Positions 60,980 to 64,000 of a stretch of 64,000 nucleotides of DNA are shown here, piece after piece. Position 1 is the first letter of the stretch. Every line of letters begins with the position of its first letter. Position numbers and translations under genes: made by a program. The notes below the pieces were generated by a model. The model searched no databases, was not told the DNA's origin, and saw only the letters and a program-made list of their open reading frames with translations. The stretch is from Nostoc sp. 'Lobaria pulmonaria (5183) cyanobiont'. GTDB taxonomy: Bacteria > Cyanobacteriota > Cyanobacteriia > Cyanobacteriales > Nostocaceae. The stretch lies in contig NZ_CP026692.1 in NCBI RefSeq assembly GCF_002949795.1, positions 6,742,501-6,806,500 on the forward strand. The letters are read 5' to 3'.

Positions 60980-61200
60980 CTAAAGAGTCCTCCCAACCGC
61001 GCAGACAACACGAAAACCAACACTGCCGTTGATACCGTCGCGCCCCGCCCAATCGTTGAAGAGGCGGGACGCAAAACGGCAGAGTCCAGGAATCTCGAAC
61101 CAAGAACCGCCTCGCAGCATCCGATTTTAATTATCATTATCTATCCATGCACTTCCATCACTGGGCACTCCTTTGAGTAGGTTGAGCAGGGCTTGGCCGT
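60980..61200 (-). pseudogene. C-terminal remnant of a formylglycine-generating-enzyme (SUMF1) domain
   Basis: Read on the minus strand, YGQALLNLLKGVPSDGSAW, then IDNDN and an in-frame TAA, then NRMLRGGSWFEIPGLCRFAS and GINGSVGFRVVCAVGRTL before the stop. LRGGSW and GFRVVC are the SUMF1/FGE-sulfatase signature. The front of the domain is missing and the stop splits the rest. It follows the caspase-type remnant, matching the caspase-SUMF1 fusions of filamentous cyanobacteria. Confidence 0.82.
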
Positions 61201-61210
61201 AATCTGAGAT

Positions 61211-61942
61211 TCAATCGCGGCAATATCTCCATCCATAAGTTCTAATTGCTGCTGGGTTTGCCGTACTCAGGGGAAACTCCTGTCGCAGTGCCGTTGTAAA
61301 CTCCTGCTGATATATTTGCAGGTTTTGCTCATGCGTCTTAAACCGTGCAGTCACTAGTGCCTCAATCGATATCGTGTCCTCATTGCGCAGCCCCAAAATT
61401 TGCTGGAGATTTTGCAGCTCGTGGCGATCGCTATCGGTAATTGTCTCGTCTTGCTCCAGTAGTTCAGTAAACACCCGCTGATACTGCTGGAGTTTTTCGC
61501 GGAACTCGTTGCGGTAAGGTTCTAATATATCATCTTTGATCGCCTTCGCCTCAGTTGTCTTCAATCCCAAGCGAGTCCTCTGATAATCTAATGTGCGACG
61601 ACCAACAAGGGAAATTTCGCCTCGATGAATAAATCGCGCTACCTCCTTACAATATCGCTGTCTAGGATCGCCTGGAGCCACCTTTGCCAGTCGAATTTTA
61701 AAGCCTTCTCGAATTGCATAAATTTCCGGCTTCATCGCCGATTGAAGTTCTCGTACCTTCTGACTGGCGTATTCATGGAGTTCATCAATGGAGATAAATT
61801 CATCTTGATTTTTTAGCAGGGTAATATCTGACGCAGCAAATCCGCCCATCTCAGTATGCAGCAGTACCTCGCACACTGCCTCTACATCTCTAACTGCACT
61901 GGGTAACGGGTTCAGCCCCGGCTCATACGCTACCTTCGCCAT
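61211..61942 (-). pseudogene. gutted caspase-domain protein
   Basis: The 243-codon frame opens MAKVAYEPGLNPLPSAVRDV, matching the N-terminus of a cyanobacterial peptidase C14 (caspase) but lacking the usual LLIGVSE after MAKVA. After ASDITLLKNQDEF it jumps to ISIDELHEYASQKVRE, which normally lies about 150 residues later, so the catalytic His and Cys are deleted. The downstream helical region (GEISLVGRRTLDYQR, LQQILGLRNEDT) matches the linker of such proteins. Near the end a frameshift diverts the frame (the alternative reads QLELMDGDIAAIESQITA). It cannot be an active protease. Confidence 0.85.
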
Positions 61943-62061
61943 TTAACTCACCTATGCTGCGATCAAATCCTGTGCGGTTTTAATCTCTGTGTTGTTCCCT
62001 TCATACCAAGTATTAAAATATCACATATATCAATTGGACGAGTTATGAGCTAAATCTTTAC

Positions 62062-62163
62062 CCACGACTTAGTATATATTTTTGGCATCTATAATTTTTC
62101 CTCTTAGCTGTTATGACCCTGTGCCCTGATTCTACCCTGAGCTTAATTTCTCCTAGAATTAGC
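62062..62163. repeat. 102-bp direct repeat, copy B
   Basis: Carries the true start of purN and a broken start of the permease gene (MPKIYTKSWVKI then stop on the minus strand). Partner of 60012-60113. Confidence 0.92.
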
Positions 62164-62775
62164 AATATTTGCCAACAAATCGCCCCTTTAAAACTGGGAA
62201 TTATGGCTTCTGGGAATGGCAGCAATTTTGATGTAGTTGCCGAAGCTATCCAAGATGGGCAGCTAAATGCCCAAATTCAAGTTTTAATTTACAATAACCC
62301 CTCGGCGAAAGCAGCCGTCAGAGCAGCTAATAGAGGTGTAGAAACTGTCTTATTAAATCACCGCAACTATCAAAACCGAGAAGAGTTTGATGAGCAAATT
62401 GTGCAGACATTGCAGCGCTATGATGTGGAATGGGTGATTTTAGCAGGTTGGATGCGATTGTTAACATCAATTTTCATTGATGCCTTTCCTGAGAGGATTA
62501 TAAATATCCATCCAAGTTTGTTACCTAGTTTCAAGGGAATCCATGCTGTAGAACAAGCCTTGGCATCTGGGGTAAAAATCACTGGTTGTACAGTGCATAT
62601 AGCTTGTTTAGAAATGGACAGTGGGCCAATATTAATGCAAGCCGCAGTACCAGTACTGCCCGATGATACAGCAGAAACACTCCACGCCAGGATTCAAATT
62701 CAGGAACATCGAATTTTACCATTAGCGATCGCTCTAGCAGCTTATTCGTCAAAAGTTACACTAAGCTTGTCGTAA
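62113..62775 (+). CDS. purN: phosphoribosylglycinamide formyltransferase
   Basis: This 220-residue enzyme transfers the formyl group of 10-formyltetrahydrofolate to GAR in purine synthesis. Motifs are LGIMASGNGSNFDVVAEA, ILAGWMRLLTSIFI, the catalytic NIHPSLLPSFKG (Asn and His) and CTVHIACLEMDSGPIL with the catalytic Asp. About 25 N-terminal residues before the P-loop-like start are extra. Upstream DNA is part of the 102-bp duplication, so the original promoter was probably kept in copy B. A hairpin follows the stop. Confidence 0.96.
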   Translation: MTLCPDSTLSLISPRISNICQQIAPLKLGIMASGNGSNFDVVAEAIQDGQLNAQIQVLIYNNPSAKAAVRAANRGVETVLLNHRNYQNREEFDEQIVQTLQRYDVEWVILAGWMRLLTSIFIDAFPERIINIHPSLLPSFKGIHAVEQALASGVKITGCTVHIACLEMDSGPILMQAAVPVLPDDTAETLHARIQIQEHRILPLAIALAAYSSKVTLSLS

Positions 62776-62790
62776 AAATACATATATCAA

Positions 62791-62822
62791 GTAGGGGCGC
62801 ACATCTAGCTGTGCGCCTCTAC
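62791..62822. terminator. hairpin between purN and the GAF gene
   Basis: Arms GTAGGGGCGCACA and TGTGCGCCTCTAC (one mismatch) close a 6-base loop between converging genes. The outer GTAGGGGC links it to the palindromes at 23428 and 52224. It may end both transcripts but lacks a clear T run. Confidence 0.6.
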
Positions 62823-64000
62823 TATTCATCAGAGTTAGCTTCAGCAGTTTGATACGCTTGTAGGAGCCTAGCATGATCGAGAGTAAATCCTACTTGCATC
62901 GCTATCTGGGTAAATAAATCAATCTCAGATTGTTGCCAATCACGGGGTTCAGAACACTGATGTGCAATTAACAAGCCAAATAGCTGCTCATCTTTAATAA
63001 TTGGTGCTACTAAATTTGCTTTCACACCAAAAGATTCGAGCAGTTTAATGTGACAATCAGCCAAACTAGACTCATAAATGTTGTTGATTGCCATAACGCG
63101 ACCAGACTGGTACTTTTCTACATAGCCTTGAGTGAAACAGGGGTCATGGATTTTAGATCGCAAAACTTTGGGATAACCTGGAACCACTGATTCAGCAATG
63201 ATAATTCCAAACCAATTAGCGTAAAAGCTATAAACTAACACTCGGTCAGTACTCAGTGCTTTGCGAACCTCTTCCACTGTGGTTTTGATGACATCCTCTT
63301 CGTTAAGTGATTGGCGAATTTTGCGGATAATATCCACCAATAACTGACTTCGCATCCTTTCAGCTTCGATTCGTTGCAGCAGCCTAGCATGGTCGAGAGC
63401 AAATCCCACTTGCATCGCTATCTGGGCAAATAAATCAATCTCAGATTGTTGCCAATCACGGGGCTTGGAGCACTGATGTGCAATTAACAAGCCAAATAGC
63501 TGCTTATCTTTAATAATGGGGGCTACTAAATTTGCTTTCACAGCAAAGGATTCGAGTAAGCTAATGTGACAATCAGCTAAACCGATTTCATAAATGTTGT
63601 TTATGGCTAGAACGCGACCAGACTGATACTGTTCTACATAGCCTTGACCAAAACATGGGTCTCGGATTTCAGCTTGCAAAACTTTTGGGTAAGTGAGAAC
63701 AACTGATTCGGCAATCACAATTCCAGACCAATCAGCGTTAAAACTATAAACCAGTACTCGGTCAGTACCCAGTACTTTACGAACCTCTTCTACGGTGGTT
63801 TTCAGGACATCCTCTTCGTTAAGCGATTGGCGAATGCTGCCGATAGTATCCGCCAGCAACCGACTTTGCACACCTTCAGCATCGATTCGTTGCAGAAGTC
63901 TTGCATGGTCGAGAGCAAATCCCACTTGCATCGCTATCTGGGCAAATAAATCAATCTCAGGCTTTTGCCAATCACGGGGTCTGGAGCATTGATGTGCAAT
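62822..64000 (-). CDS. tandem GAF-domain protein, 5' end outside window
   Basis: The frame is open to the right edge, so at least 390 residues are coded and the start is beyond 64000. It holds repeated GAF units of 172 residues, each with SLNEEDVIKTTVEEVRKAL, LVYSF, YPKVLR, DPCF-QGYVEKYQSGRVMAI and LLIAHQCSEPRDWQQSEI. The two complete units repeat every 516 bp at the DNA level, so this is a recent tandem duplication. The protein ends YQTAEANSDE without an output domain, so either it is truncated or the effector is upstream. The conserved cysteine (DPCF) could bind a chromophore, which is unproven. Confidence 0.88.
   Translation of the reverse strand: MAHQCSRPRDWQKPEIDLFAQIAMQVGFALDHARLLQRIDAEGVQSRLLADTIGSIRQSLNEEDVLKTTVEEVRKVLGTDRVLVYSFNADWSGIVIAESVVLTYPKVLQAEIRDPCFGQGYVEQYQSGRVLAINNIYEIGLADCHISLLESFAVKANLVAPIIKDKQLFGLLIAHQCSKPRDWQQSEIDLFAQIAMQVGFALDHARLLQRIEAERMRSQLLVDIIRKIRQSLNEEDVIKTTVEEVRKALSTDRVLVYSFYANWFGIIIAESVVPGYPKVLRSKIHDPCFTQGYVEKYQSGRVMAINNIYESSLADCHIKLLESFGVKANLVAPIIKDEQLFGLLIAHQCSEPRDWQQSEIDLFTQIAMQVGFTLDHARLLQAYQTAEANSDE

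Noticed and set aside
60907..61137. 76-codon frame with a hydrophobic C-terminus
   Set aside because: It is the wrong phase of the SUMF1 remnant; the recognisable LRGGSW motif is in another frame.

Overview
The window looks like a chromosomal piece of a filamentous, heterocyst-type cyanobacterium close to Nostoc. The signs are very frequent HIP1 octamers (GCGATCGC), many heptamer-type tandem repeats between genes, sucrose synthase, a cyanophycinase-like peptidase, a stand-alone Mo-nitrogenase C-terminal-family protein, TPR- and YARHG-bearing Ser/Thr kinases, and a decayed caspase/SUMF1 gene. No rRNA, tRNA, complete insertion sequence or CRISPR array was seen.

Layout. 0-10.8 kb is accessory: a GIY-YIG protein, a Ser/Thr kinase, a cupin pseudogene with one internal stop, a creatininase, a retropepsin-like protease pair, HicBA, a UvrD-type helicase with an embedded nuclease-like domain split by a frameshift, and a RelE-type toxin-antitoxin pair. 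11-21 kb is mostly housekeeping: clpC, rimI, lysA, cdaA-uppS, a TrkA-type K+ channel and argD. 21-25 kb holds small membrane, pentapeptide and Rrf2 genes and a PAS histidine kinase. 25-31 kb carries sugar metabolism: a GH65 phosphorylase fused to beta-phosphoglucomutase, and sucrose synthase. 32-40 kb has a cysteine-desulfurase-like enzyme, moeA, a PEP-CTERM-like protein, an RDD protein, and rpmG-rpsR followed by an RNase II-family gene. 39.7-42.2 kb is a graveyard of gene ends (ParE-like toxin, metal-binding ABC lipoprotein, penicillin acylase). 42-54 kb holds a cyanophycinase-like peptidase, a kinase-TPR protein, a rhomboid homologue without catalytic residues, a hybrid histidine kinase, a GTPase, a PIN toxin pair and a DUF4336 protein. 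54-64 kb holds a DhaM-HPr-EI fusion, a ferritin-like protein, a secreted nuclease, a sugar ABC permease, an inserted block with MazEF-like genes and a decayed caspase gene, purN, and a tandem-GAF protein that runs off the right edge.

The most interesting signals are in repeats rather than in a new gene cluster. (1) A palindromic element (core GACGCGATTAATCGCGTC) lies in frame inside two unrelated genes, adding the same TDAINRVS peptide, and also lies between genes. (2) Three tandem arrays have exactly 21-bp units, each with a 4-3-4 mini-palindrome. Two of them are inverted versions of one family and differ by a central GC/CG swap that keeps the palindrome. (3) A 102-bp duplication copies the divergent starts of the ABC permease and purN on both sides of a 2-kb block with a toxin-antitoxin pair and a gutted caspase gene. 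(4) A MITE-like element sits between a PIN toxin and its antitoxin.

Functions come from motif and family recognition by eye. No database search or alignment program was run.
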